Below, one piece after another: positions 11,830 through 22,242 of a DNA stretch of 64,000 nt. A program made the translations under genes and the position numbers. Location of the stretch: NCBI GenBank assembly GCA_022606425.2, contig JAHDVF020001466.1, forward strand, positions 973,501 through 1,037,500, read 5' to 3'. The notes beneath the pieces were generated by a model that worked only from the letters and a program-made list of their open reading frames with translations, was not told where the DNA came from and ran no database searches. The first letter of the stretch is position 1. Each line of letters opens with the position of its first letter. The DNA is from Lepidostoma basale. Its lineage: Eukaryota; Arthropoda; Insecta; Trichoptera; Lepidostomatidae.

Positions 11830-12040
11830 CAACTGTCAAAATATAATATAAAACGCTGTTTATGATGTCACATTTTTTTTCGCGACAGCTGTTTTGTCAA
11901 CATGTGTTGACATCATCGGGTGTCTCCATATTTTTTCAACTGTTAATAAATAAAAATAAAACAATAGTGATACCGTTTAATATTTAAAAAGGTTAATAAT
12001 GTTGAAATATCATAGTGTTTCGGTCAAAACAATGGACTCT
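11830..12040 (-). mobile_element. H1 element with 14-bp target duplication
   Basis: A 211-bp H1 copy is bounded by TTGATTAAATTTAT on each side (11816-11829 and 12041-12054), a perfect 14-bp direct repeat. The hairpin (11881-11927, minus strand) keeps the GUCAAC and GUUGAC arms but has CCGATGA for CTGATGA and AAAAC for GAAAC. The far end is GTGTTTCGGTCAAAACAATG GACT. Length, lack of coding capacity and the long duplication point to a non-autonomous element inserted by target-primed reverse transcription. Confidence 0.8.
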
Positions 12041-12054
12041 TTGATTAAATTTAT

Positions 12055-12814
12055 ACATAAAAAAATATTCATATCATCGGAGTGCCATCAAAAGCATGAT
12101 ATGATGATACATTTACTCCATACGTGGAGGTGAGGAGTATTCAGTAAAAAGAGCACTCAACATCCTAAGTAGACCTTGAGGTAGAGGTCGATTTACTATA
12201 ATATGGTGGTATAATATTGAAAAGAACGTGGCGATACAATATGTTCCCGTTTTGACATCCCAAAACAGAAGATCCGGCACTTATGTACAAAGAGAGGATG
12301 AACCGGAATAGAGGACCAGAGAGAATAAGTGGAACAAAAATAGATACAAATTAGTTTTAAAAGTATTAAATTTTCAGCGTTAACGCCTTAAGTTTGTGCT
12401 TATGTATTCTTATATATAATACAATTCCTAATTTTCTACAAAGTGTTCTGAATAGCGTCCAATTATGAAATATTAAAAATCCACGCTGTTTTCAGCAAAG
12501 TTGTTTTTGAAAACCATTTAACTTAATACTGCTCTAACCTATCATATTGGATCGTTGACACGCAAAGCTAAAAATAATGGTAACGTATTTTAAACGAAAA
12601 ATTATAGGGCGTTATGTGTGTTTTTGAGATATTTTATGTGAAGGCTAAGGAAATGCTTGATTATTCGTAGTTTTAATATTCCTTTATGTACAGAATGCTT
12701 TGTTTAAGTGCCGAGCAAAAGTGGGACATCAAGTAAACTAGAAAAGGTGTCACGTTTTTACCCATTTCATATGTCAACTACGCAATTAGCGCTATTTTGA
12801 GATGAAACAAAACA
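12055..12814. other. non-genic stretch
   Basis: Unique DNA. No conserved frame or family repeat was recognised. Confidence 0.35.
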
Positions 12815-12825
12815 AAAAAATAAAA

Positions 12826-13052
12826 TAGTCCATTGTTTTGGCCGAAATGATACCTTAACATTATAAAATGTTAAATTAAATAACTTTATTTTATGTATCA
12901 CAGTTGTATTTTATTTTACGCGACAGCTGTTTCGTCAACCAATGTTGACATCATCAGGTGTTACAATAATATTATTGTAACGCCTTATGATGTCAACATT
13001 TAAACACTGTTAAATTAAATTACATATAAAGTTATTTAATTTAACAGCTGAT
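12826..13052 (-). mobile_element. H1 element with intact hammerhead-like core
   Basis: Begins TAGTCCATTGTTTTGGCCG. The minus-strand hairpin at 12919-12964 has CTGATGA, U, arms GUCAAC and GUUGAC with an AUUG loop, then GAAAC AGCUGUC GCG: all core positions of the family are present. A second degenerate half in the opposite direction follows (CTTATGATGTCAACAT near 12985). AAAAAATAAAA flanks both ends (12815-12825 and 13053-13063), a possible target duplication of low complexity. Confidence 0.75.
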
Positions 13053-13063
13053 AAAAAATAAAA

Positions 13064-13742
13064 GAAATGCGAATAATAGAATACGTTTTAAAATGAGGAG
13101 AAATTTTTTTCTATGTACAATATGTGTAACTTTAAAAATGGTATGCTTAACAGTGAAGATTGTTTAAGTACTTACAAAATGAAATAGTTAAGTATGGGTT
13201 CTTGAACATGCGTAAGAAAGTAGGGCCGTAGAATAACATTACAGGCTATTTACTAGCTTCACCTTTACTTTGTAGGCTATGTAATATGTATACATAATGT
13301 GTGTGTTATTATATACAGTGGGTGTTATTTATACACGTGAAGGCAGGGCTACCCGGTGAAATGTGAGCATTTTATGTACGTACAATACATGTATGTATTA
13401 TTAAAGTGTATGTGAACACGTATTTCCACCTGATTGAGCGATTACTCGTAATGACTTAATTCTCTTTATCAAAGGCCGATCGCGAGATTGGGCGAGCGAG
13501 GGCAGCGTACTACAATTTTGGAAAAGAAATCCGGGAACTGAAAGCTTGAAATGTTGCCCTGCCGGTGAATTAATAAATCGGAAAGTTTGATTTACAGAGA
13601 AGGATGAACGGTTCGTGAATAGCGGGAGATAGAGCGAGAGGTAAGCACCGTGCGTGTGTAGTGAATAAACTGTTTTAATTCTTGATAAATTTTAGGCGCT
13701 AAAACTGTGGAGAGCAATAGCAATTATATTTTTATGAAATAA
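13064..13742. other. non-genic stretch with GC-richer unique block
   Basis: The block 13430-13650 is less AT-rich than its surroundings (GATCGCGAGATTGGGCGAGC) and not similar to the repeats here. It may be conserved non-coding DNA. No protein frame is supported. Confidence 0.4.
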
Positions 13743-13890
13743 AACAATGTTTTTCCACTTATAAGCTTTTTTTACGTATTTCGAAGGTATCGTACCTTCA
13801 ACATTGGAAGAATGATACAAATTTTCAGTTGAAACTTTTAATTTATATCCATCTTCCGAGAAAAGTAAACTTAAAAGTGGAAAGAAAAAG
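13743..13890 (+). mobile_element. H2-type fold-back element
   Basis: An inverted pair of degenerate H2 units. The minus half starts with TTTTTCCACTTATAAG and TTTCGAAGGTATCGTACCTT; the plus half ends with the family's AAACTTAAAAGTGGAAAGAA. Confidence 0.55.
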
Positions 13891-14162
13891 TATTACTCTT
13901 CTGATTTTTTAAGGAGAATTCTGAAATAATAACACTCAATTATCAGATAATGAATCTAGCTCATTTTTCTGGAAGAATGTTACGATATTTCAGTCGTATT
14001 TAATTTATATATATTATTAAATGCCATGTTTTAGGCGTATACTCGTTGATTTACCTTATGTACAAAAATTGATATATTTAAAAGTAAAAAAATGACCTTT
14101 TAATCCATTTAAACTTATTAATACAGAATTTCATATACTTAGTTTAAAAAAAAAAAATATCG

Positions 14163-14362
14163 CCTGCTGCATCTCATTTTGAAGGGAAAAATAGAGGGCC
14201 GCAGGGGGCAAGGGGAGGGCAGATCTCTTGGCTGCGCAATGTGAGGGAATGGACGGGAATCGGAACTGTGGAGGAGCTATTCCGGACAGCGCGGGATAGG
14301 AAAGAGTTTACCAGAGTGATCGCCAACGTCGGGGAGACCTGACAGGGCACTTTAAGAAAAAT
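14163..14362 (+). mobile_element. LINE-D reverse-transcriptase C-terminus
   Basis: The plus-strand frame reads LILKGKIEGRRGQGRGQISW, then LRNVREWTGIGTVEELF and ends at a stop after VIANVGET, followed by GACAGGGCAC and an A-rich tail. This is the C-terminal segment that follows the catalytic domain in insect LINE reverse transcriptases. The same segment is at 16986-17440 and 47630-47975. It is 5'-truncated with no catalytic residues left. Confidence 0.8.
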
Positions 14363-14985
14363 AAGTTTGTCAAAAAAATAATTCATTCAGATGTATCTTA
14401 GTGCATTTGATGTAACTAATAAATGAAACTTTATTACCTCATTGGTTTATTACTAAATACTTTGAATGTATTAATATAAAACGATGAAAGAGTATTTTTA
14501 CTATATGAGTTTTAAAATCAAATAAATTCTTAAACCTAATCATGTTATAAGTTTAAAAAATCGCTTTATGTGTGAATAATAATCATAGATAAGTATGTTA
14601 GGAATGAAGAAAATGATCTCTACCTTAGTCTCAAAATATACGCATCTTTATATATGCGATCATATTTTGAAAATATAACAATAATCCTTTAAAGTTGCAA
14701 AATAACTGTTAAGTCTGAAATTGGCGCTCAAAAGCTTATTAAACCTTATTAATAAATTCAATAAACGATATAAATAATTTTGAATTTGGAATATATTAAA
14801 AAGGCGGGTACGTTTATAGCTATACTAATTGATATATAGACACAATAAGTACCAATATAGGTATATCTAAAATGCAATAAAATACGTAATGTATTTTTAA
14901 TGCTCGTTATACGGCCACACCTTTTTATTAAGCTCCCCAGTGCATAATGTATTCAAATTACCGATTTTAATATTCGTCTTCCCAG

Positions 14986-15112
14986 ATTACGTCTGGCGAG
15001 GCCAAGATGGCGGAGAGGGTACCGGGGTAACTTGGTACCGAGATGCCGCCTTTCGTGGGTACCCAGGCACCTCCAGAGCTAGCGACTCTGATTGTAAATA
15101 GCACGAGGCCTG
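14986..15112 (+). other. exon-like block, unrecognised
   Basis: A 127-bp GC-richer block is bordered on the left by TTAATATTCGTCTTCCCAG, a good splice acceptor with pyrimidine tract, and on the right by CCTG|GTAAGT, a strong splice donor. All three plus-strand frames contain a stop; the longest stays open for about 37 codons and stops just before the donor. On the minus strand a 69-codon frame (14967-15176) is open right through. It could be a non-coding or terminal exon, or a chance combination. Confidence 0.3.
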
Positions 15113-15625
15113 GTAAGTTAGTTCCAACTCTAAGATTTATTGTGCCTGCGTTAATATTCACCGCAAATGGATCCACGCCATAGGAATGGTGTCATATACA
15201 AAGAGCGAGATTTATTACAGAAAATAGTGTCTTACATATTAGTATCAAAGTTCAAATGTTCATACGTGCTACGTTATAATATTTTACAAGTAAAATTATT
15301 GAAAAAATTAATTTAAATACATAGGCGTATTAATCCACAACTCAAAAAATAGATTTATATTCATGTGACCTAAGTTAACATTTAGAATTAATTGAACAGA
15401 TGAAATGTAGTTTTTTTTAATACGATTACAACATTCCTTTTCAGTTAGTTGTGCAATTAAATAAGTACCTATCGAATGCAAATTTGAAATCAATTTCTAA
15501 ATAAATTCGATGTTCAAATATTCCTATTTAGGTACTTAAAAAATGTCGATGTTTTTAATTCAACATATAAAATGATTAAATAAAAGCAGATTTGAAATAC
15601 CAAACGAAAACTTTATATAATATAT
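15113..15625. other. non-genic stretch
   Basis: AT-rich unique DNA with no recognisable features. Confidence 0.35.
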
Positions 15626-15835
15626 AACGACGCACTTCTTCAGTGTAGAAATTTCTAAGAACGCACTTCTTCAGTGAACTTCTTCAGTTCTAACGACGCA
15701 CTTCTTCAGTGTAGGAACTTCTCGAAATTTCTGCAAAAGAAGAAAGCACTTTTTATTCTTCGAAAGAAGAAAAAGTGCAACACTTTATTGCACTTTTTCT
15801 TCTTTCGAAGAAAAAGTGCAATAAAGTGTTGTAAA
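15626..15835. repeat. tandem and palindromic repeat cluster
   Basis: ACGCACTTCTTCAGTG occurs three times in 15630-15715, with shortened copies between. Next comes a perfect palindrome: 25-nt arms at 15756-15780 and 15788-15812 (TTCTTCGAAAG...AAAGTGCAA and its reverse complement) with a 7-nt spacer, itself flanked by further inverted pieces of the same AAAGTGCAATAAAGTG motif. A 125-codon open frame over this block is produced by the repeat and is not a credible gene. Confidence 0.7.
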
Positions 15836-16011
15836 AATTGCAACTTTTGGAGAAATTATTCAGATGTGAATTCACAACACAAATTGATAGCGAATATAGA
15901 AGAAATTCAAAGCGCTTTGTTCGTAAATTTTAAAATAATAATAATGTTAAATAATAATTTCATACCCAATTTAAAATTTATACTTTGTTCCACTATACTT
16001 TTTAACCGGAA

Positions 16012-16120
16012 GCGATTTTTAGATTTAAAACACGTCTTAATGCGCCCTTGAGGTGATTACATCACAAAAACGGTGCTATAAAAGTCAGCATATTATTGTT
16101 ATTATTATTATTATTATTAA
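16012..16120 (+). mobile_element. L2-like LINE 3' end
   Basis: The last codons of a reverse transcriptase (LDLKHVLMRP then stop) are followed by TGAGGTGATTACATCACAA, CGGTGCTATAAAAGTCAGCA and an (ATT)n tail. It is nearly identical to 33190-33305. Confidence 0.75.
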
Positions 16121-16212
16121 TGTAACTATCTCACTGTTTTTTGGCACTTCAAACTAACTTTAGTTAGTTTGCCAGATGATAGAAGACAATAAATTATATT
16201 ATTGTAAATAAG

Positions 16213-16340
16213 TTTGGTCAGGCGTAGAATTCACGTGACAATAAAATGGCGATAGTTTAGCTACCTATCACAAATCATGAAAATCAATAGCTTAAAAGTT
16301 ATATACAGTAATGGGGTTGAAATAACTGCTGTATACAAAT
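16213..16340 (+). mobile_element. SINE S1, 5'-truncated
   Basis: Starts in the SINE body (TTGGTCAGGCGTAGAATTCA) and keeps CGTGACAATAAAATGGCGAT, CTACCTATCAC and ATATACAGTAATGGGGTTGA. The tRNA-like head with A and B boxes is missing, so it cannot be transcribed by Pol III on its own. Confidence 0.75.
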
Positions 16341-16639
16341 GTGGAAATAACGGGAAAAGGCCCAAGTAGTATCCCAAGATAAAGCACTTATTAAATGTTA
16401 CACTTTGCTGTGAACCAATCCTTTGGATTGAAACTAGCGAAACCATACTAACTCAAAATGGCCAATTTTTAGTTGACGTCTTTTGCCAGTGTACGAACGA
16501 TTAAATTCGTTGTTTTACATAGTATATTCTAGAAAGTGATTTATTTTTCACCGTATCTGCCTAGCGTGGATGCTGCGAACATAAACAACCTCCACCACGT
16601 GGTCCCATCATCTCACGTTGTATTACCCACCGATGTATA

Positions 16640-16875
16640 ATATAATTTGTTTGCACGTATGCAAATTAGCCGCGGTTCAAGTTCGTTAGGGCGCTCCCCG
16701 CTTGCGCCGCGCGCGGGACGGGGCAACTTCTGCCCGGCTGAGATACGATCACATTGCGAGTGCGGCGCGAGGTAACAACTCTATCCGAACTAGTACTGGA
16801 TGTATGAATACGTAATAAAGCCGCGACGGACGCGCGGATAATGTCGGATCGTGTGAGATGTGGGGGTGGCGCTTT
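16640..16875. other. GC-rich unique island
   Basis: A strikingly GC-rich, CpG-rich block (GCGCCGCGCGCGGGACGGGG near 16705-16724) embedded in AT-rich DNA. It is not related to any repeat in the window and has no open frame of note. A promoter or a first non-coding exon is possible; nothing in the sequence proves either. Confidence 0.35.
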
Positions 16876-16985
16876 AAATAAATAAACAAAATAGTTTCAA
16901 AGGTTAACTCGTACCTGTATTCATGTGCATGAAACGATGTGAAATATTTTCTAGTTAAGTGTTGAAAGTCGCTTTAGATTTTTTT

Positions 16986-17440
16986 AAAATATCTTTTTCT
17001 TCTTCGAGTGCCATGCCAGGTCTTTCCGACGTCGGCTATCTATGTCCTGTGCCAGACGGACAGACAACTCTCCCACCCCCCGAACTCTGGTCCATTTCTT
17101 GACATTCTCGAGCCAGGACATTTGAGGTCTTCCCACACCGCGTCTACCCTCGATCTTCCCATTTATGATGAGGTGCACTAGATCGTTTTTCTCGTTGCGG
17201 AGAATGTGTCCCAGATACGCCATACTTCTTCCCACTCTGGCTTTATGTAGCAGCTTACTTTTGGTGACCATATCAGTCCATGAGATCCGCAACATTCTGC
17301 GATGGAGCCACATTATAAGTGTTTCTATACGGTTTATTGTGTATTAACTTTGAGGGTCCAGGTCTCCACTCCGTATAGTAATATGGACCAAATATAGCAC
17401 TTGACCATTCTCTGCATCAATTTTAAGTTGATGTTGTCAT
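16986..17440 (-). mobile_element. LINE-D reverse-transcriptase C-terminal region
   Basis: The minus-strand frame 17313-16984 reads MWLHRRMLRISWTDMVTKSK, then MAYLGHILRNEKNDL, GKIEGRRGVGRPQMSWL and a KKKKIF-like A-rich end. One frameshift upstream, 17440-17320 gives SILLYGVETWTLKV, the usual motif just before it. Together they form about 150 residues of the domain that lies C-terminal to the catalytic core. The YADD box and endonuclease are absent, so the copy is inactive. Confidence 0.85.
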
Positions 17441-18608
17441 TGCAGAAGAATGGTATCATATTTGTAAAGAGTTTAAACATTATTTCTACCACTTAAATGA
17501 GATTATTTATAGAAAAATGTAGTATATTATACTAAAGGTATAAGGTAGTATACTATTTATTTAAGTTTATCGTTAATCCGAAGGTATACAATCTTCAAAA
17601 TATGTCTGGATTAATAATGAATTATAAACAAGTGTACCGGGAAAAGCATTGTTTTGATTAATATGTATTCGATAAGTTAATATTTCATATTCTTTTATAC
17701 AAAAGCAATAAATTTGGGGTTAGTTCACTATTTTGTTTTAACCCCTGTTTTCGTTGTTTTTTAAGCTTCCGATTGGTTTCGCTACAAGCAAGTATTTAAC
17801 AGGTTTGTTGAATATGCACAACAAATAAAAAAAACACTAATATGATTTGAGCCGCATTCCTTTTTGGTTCGTGAGAATCTATGGATAGATTTGAATTTCG
17901 ATGCCGCAAATAACGTTTTTTTTTTTCATTTTTGATTTATAGAATCAGGAAAGTTAACAGAAAACAAAAAGTGAGACATAAATCATTCATTGCGCGTACA
18001 CAACCAAAAGTATAGCCACTTTCTTGGGCACGCAACGTTATAATTACTTATATGGGAAGCACTTAATTTCATATCAAGACAAGTTCGAGTATGCTGCGTA
18101 CCTACCGAAGGCTATATTCCGGAGAGTCGATAAATCGTTATTTAACTTCGCCAGAGTTAACGGGACACCCCCGAAGCACCGCCGAGGCTTTTGGGGGCCG
18201 TAACAAAAATTGATCGGCCATTTGCGTGATAAGACGAAGCCAGAATCAAAATCGGCCTGATGAAACGACTAGCGAATTAAATTAACTTGTAAGTCTGCTG
18301 TTTACGGAATAATGTTCTTTGCTACTTAATTAATATCAGTTTATCTGTAATAACGAATTTATATTTAAGGTATTAAGATTAATTTTTGGATTACATATTA
18401 CGAGTATATACGAAAAACATTTTTCTTCTTGTATTTTCGGGGCCTCAATTGCCTTTACAGTGGTGTAAAACTACTCAATGAATAAGATATTTATAAATTT
18501 AAGTTTTATATTTGCTATTGCAGTTTGATAAAGTTCAGATGTATGTCACACGCGCCTTACCAAAAGATGTTATAGAACGCAGCGGTGCCCTTTCGTCAGT
18601 TTCGCTCA
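17441..18608. other. non-genic stretch
   Basis: Mostly AT-rich. At 17565-17625 there is a worn H2-like hairpin (CCGAAGG...CTTCAAAATATGTCTGGA). The block 18090-18290 is GC-richer, unique and without a coding frame. Confidence 0.4.
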
Positions 18609-18671
18609 TCAAATCAAATCAAATCAGTTTATTGACTTATTTACACGTAATGTCTGTTGTCTATAATTATT
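18609..18671 (-). mobile_element. LINE 3' tail fragment
   Basis: ATCAAATCAAATCAAATCAG followed by TTTATTGACTTATTTACA reads on the minus strand as a 3'UTR with AATAAA and a TTTGAT repeat tail, typical of insect LINE ends. Only the tail remains. Confidence 0.5.
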
Positions 18672-18684
18672 TAACTCATTTGAA

Positions 18685-19018
18685 TTGCTAGAGATGAGGA
18701 TGCTGAGGATGATAGCAGGAAGAACTATTCGAGACAGGGTGAGGAATACGGCTTGCCGCGAGATCTGCAAGGTGGAGGATGTCGTGAGATGGGGCAGACA
18801 ACGCAGAAGATACTGAAATGCGCACGTGCACAGGATAGATCCCACCAGAATCCCACATGCAGGCGCATCAGATTCCTGTCGGCTTCCGTCCCCCCGAAAG
18901 ACTGCCGAAAAGATGGAGAGTTAGTTAGGAGTCAACCTCCCAAGAGAGGCCAGCCTGATTTCAGGAACAGACCAAAGGTCTATAAGGAGAAGAAGAATAA
19001 GAAGAAGAAGAATTGTAA
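18685..19018 (+). mobile_element. LINE-E 3' end with 13-bp target duplication
   Basis: This 334-bp piece is flanked by TAACTCATTTGAA on both sides (18672-18684 and 19019-19031), a perfect 13-bp target-site duplication. With frameshifts the plus strand reads RMLRMIAGRTIRDRVRN, then CREICKVEDVVRWGRQRRR, a HRIDPTRIPHM segment and a GFRPPERLPKRW segment, then stops and an AGAAGAAGAAT tail. These are the segments C-terminal to a LINE reverse-transcriptase core. It is 5'-truncated, as most LINE insertions are. Confidence 0.9.
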
Positions 19019-19031
19019 TAACTCATTTGAA

Positions 19032-19987
19032 GCTTTTTCTAATTAAATTAATAATAACAAACTTTATTAATGCCTGTATTAGATAAAACTTATTCAATTG
19101 CAAAAGGGAATTTATAGCTCTTTGAAATTGTATTAATAATAATAAAAAAACTAATATTATTATTTCACAATAACAAACATATTATAATGACGACATTAAA
19201 GTTATTGTAGTTATTTTAATAAAAACAAACTATTGTAATTCCTCCATAAGAGGAAACATATCAAATTGTAAAAACGATTTAAAGCTCTTTGTATTCACGA
19301 GTGTTTGTAAAAGTTTTTTCGAAACTTAATTAATTGCGTTTCAAAATCCATTAACCATTTCTCGTGATATTATTACCTACTCATAGGTTCATTATCAATA
19401 AGTCAACTGATTTATTTTCCGATCGAAATTCTGAATAACAAAGCTCTTAGCGATACCGCAGAGCCAAACTTTGCCATAAATTATTTAGTTTTAGATGCTG
19501 TGATAAATGTATTGAATTACTTCCAAAGTTCTGGCAATCAATTTATAATTCTTTATTGATTCGAACTGGGTCAACTGATGAATACAATGATATGCCGAAT
19601 TCGTGTATTAATCTTGAAAAACGATAAGTTTAAATCTATTATTACCGGTTCGGTTATTGATAATTAATTACCTACTTCCTAAAAGATTAATCTAACGATT
19701 TATTATCGCTTTGTGAAAATTGTAATCTGATGACCGATCACACTGTTTCGTAGATATAAGATTAACATTAATATATTATGACGCCTTTGTATGTATGCAT
19801 CGATACACTAAATTTAAATTTCACTGCAATCCCGAACATAAAAATAACATTTGTTTAACCACTTTTAAGAATACTTACATGTATGTATTTTTTTATTAAA
19901 GCATTTTCAAATGTGATCTAACGTAAGCAGGTAAAACATTCATTCCCATAAAACAAAAACAAAAAAGCTTACAGAAAATAGATGTGT
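19032..19987. other. non-genic stretch
   Basis: AT-rich unique DNA. Two AGCTCTTTG-centred segments (around 19115 and 19285) are loosely similar, but no element is evident. Confidence 0.35.
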
Positions 19988-20048
19988 TCATTCATAAATA
20001 TTAGATATTTAATATAGAATTTTGCATCATCGGTCAGGGAACAATGAA
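19988..20048 (-). mobile_element. palindromic MITE, right end only
   Basis: TTCATTCATAAATATTAGAT, AATATAGAATTTTGCATCAT and GGTCAGGGAACAATG match the outer 60 bp of the MITE arm. Confidence 0.5.
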
Positions 20049-20129
20049 TAACAAGAAATATTCCTAATAATTTCAAATTAATTTTATTGTTATAAGATGA
20101 CAGTGCACAAAATATGTAATGATCTTGTG

Positions 20130-20570
20130 CTGACTTTTATATGTGGGAGTGAAGCATGGAACTAGCAAAAGAAGAATAAGAGTATAATAAATGAAGACAT
20201 GTAGCAAATCTAGAGTGTTAAATATAGTGAACGCAGTGCGAATGAAATTGTAATGAACAAAATCATGAAATAGTCATTAAGGTGGCTTATGCACAAATAA
20301 GAAAGAATGAAAAAAGAATTATAAAGTATAGGTATGTTAACAATGTAAACGGAACAAGAAATAGAGTAAGACCCAGGAAAACGAGGCGCGATCAAATCAA
20401 TCAATTCTTACATATCAGCCACGAGAAGAGTCGGAGAAATCGACGGACAATGTTGAGGAAGAAAGGCAAGTATGTCAGAAGATATATGAGAAGAATAGTG
20501 ACAATCCATTATTTCTGCCTACCCCTTCAGCCAGACGGCGTGATGGTTAGTTAGTTAGTTAGTTCTCAGT
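20130..20570 (+). mobile_element. LINE-A 3' region, long copy
   Basis: Starts near GTGGGAGTGAAGCATGGAAC (the YGSEAW-type motif), passes through the NKIMK and GTRNRVRPRKTRRDQINQFL segments and ends CCCCTTCAGCCAGACGGCGT GATGGTTAGTTAGTTAGTT. Many stops and frame changes are present. Confidence 0.75.
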
Positions 20571-21219
20571 TAAGCATACAATGCATTTAATCAAAAGCGA
20601 AAGCTAAACGGTTTGAGTTCTACTGTTAACGTTGTTGATTATTTCATACTCTTTGAAATATTTGTTATATCGTGTAAATATTAAATTATTTTATATTAAA
20701 TATTCGTTACATCATATAAATATGTGTTATATCTTATAAATATATTAAACATTACACCTAAAGTATGCAAGCAATCGAATCACTTCATTTGGCAACGATG
20801 AAAGTAATTGAGAAATTGTAATACTCGTCTGGGCAATAACAAAAGACCGAAAGTGTAATAATGCGAAACGATAATGAAGAGTATTGCCATTGCGGATCGT
20901 TTTATGTCTCAAAGGTTTTGGGACCCACAATGGCCGCCCCCCGCTCTCGATTTCTTCCGAAAAGCAATTTATTCCAACCCTCGGAGGTAAGGGATGTTTG
21001 TATTATTACTTATGCCCCATCCAGAGGTGTTATACCAAACAAGAAAATTGGTCGTAAAATACTAAACGTAAATATTCGCGCGTTACATTGCTGTGCCCAC
21101 ACAGTAGTGGGTTAATAAGGTTCTAGATTGCCTTTATATCTACTTACTTACTTACTGATTCAACCAATGTTCACATTTTGCTTGTATTATTATTGAATTA
21201 ATTAAAATGTATTTTTTTC
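20571..21219. other. non-genic stretch
   Basis: Unique DNA with a GC-richer part at 20920-21120. An 84-codon frame there has no recognisable product. Confidence 0.35.
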
Positions 21220-21345
21220 TAGTCCATTGTTTTGGCCGAAACACCATGATACTTTAATATTATATGACTTTTAAATTAAAAAAACTTTGTTTTATGGGTC
21301 ACAATTGTATTTTATTTTACGCGATAGCTGTTTCGTCTACTTATG
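21220..21345 (-). mobile_element. H1 element, degenerate
   Basis: Starts TAGTCCATTGTTTTGGCCGA and keeps ATTTTATTTTACGCGATAGC and TGTTTCGTC, but the distal hairpin arm is lost (CTACTTATGTTTTG). Confidence 0.6.
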
Positions 21346-21392
21346 TTTTGTTGGTTTTTTTTTTTAATTTAACAGTTTACTTTTTTCTATTA

Positions 21393-21720
21393 TTTCTTGG
21401 ACACTGATGTAAAACTCAATATTAAATAGTTTCTCCGAAAGGGTAGGCAGAAATAATGGACTGCCACACTTTAACCGATGCGGCTCTCCATCTTTCTCAT
21501 TTCGCCCTTTTCATCCTTTCTTTTAAATAATTAATATGAATAAAAACGTCCGTTTTATAAAAGTTTTATTATAATTGATGGAATTACATGTTTTTCCTTT
21601 TTTAGGCATTATTAAATGTAATCAAATGTTCTATATTCATTATCAAATGTTCTAAGGTATTTTCAAATGTTCGTCTATTTAAGGCATTATCAAACGTTTC
21701 ACCTTTCAAAGGCATTTAAA
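21393..21720. mobile_element. palindromic MITE, interrupted
   Basis: The left arm (TTTCTTGGACACTGATGTAA, AACTCAATATTAAATA) is followed by a LINE-A fragment. The arm then resumes at 21522 (TTAAATAATTAATATGAATA AAAACGTCCG) and runs to the centre, where TTATCAAATGTTCTAAGG units are repeated irregularly. Confidence 0.65.
21430..21521 (-). mobile_element. LINE-A fragment nested in the MITE
   Basis: TTTCTCCGAAAGGGTAGGCA and GAAATAATGGACTGCCACAC are the minus-strand LINE-A end. MITE arm sequence lies on both sides, with TTAAATA repeated at the borders, so LINE-A entered after the MITE. Confidence 0.6.
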
Positions 21721-21961
21721 AAAGATCTATATGCTTTAGAGCTTTACAGTAATTCATAACCAAAGAATGGGGAAGCTCGCATAGAGTGAAACCGGTAAGC
21801 TCTCATTCTTAAAAATAAAGTGGTTGTATACCAAACACATAAAAAAAAAGTTTAATTAATTTGAAATATGTTCAACCACAAAGTAATAGCTTCTTATCAA
21901 AAAAATAAATTAATATTCGTTGTTGATGAAAAGATTATTTAAAATAATCTGTTCTTTTTAA

Positions 21962-22242
21962 ATTAATTACTAACTAAATAACCGCCACGCCGTCTCTCCG
22001 AAGGGGTAGACAGAAAAAATGTTTTCTCTCCTTTCCTGCAATACTTCTCTGGCTTGCTCAACATTCAGAATCGTGTCATACACGTCCGTCGATTTCTCCG
22101 ACTCTTCGAGAAGCCGACTTTTAAGCGTTGATTAATTTGATCGAGTCACGTTTTCCATGCTCTTCCTCTATTTCTTGTTTTTACAACGTTAACATATACT
22201 TTCTTCATTATTTTTTCCCATGTGTCAAAACCATCTTAATCA
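21962..22242 (-). mobile_element. LINE-A 3' end
   Basis: Minus-strand copy from the ACTAACTAAATAACC end through the CTCTCCGAAGGGGTAGACAG stem and the ATTTCTCCGACTCTTCGAG box to CATGTGTCAAAACCATCTTAA. Frames are broken. Confidence 0.8.

Noticed and set aside
15674..16051. 125-codon open frame as a gene
   Set aside because: It runs over a palindromic tandem repeat and into the last codons of an L2-like LINE; the lysine/phenylalanine runs come from the repeat.
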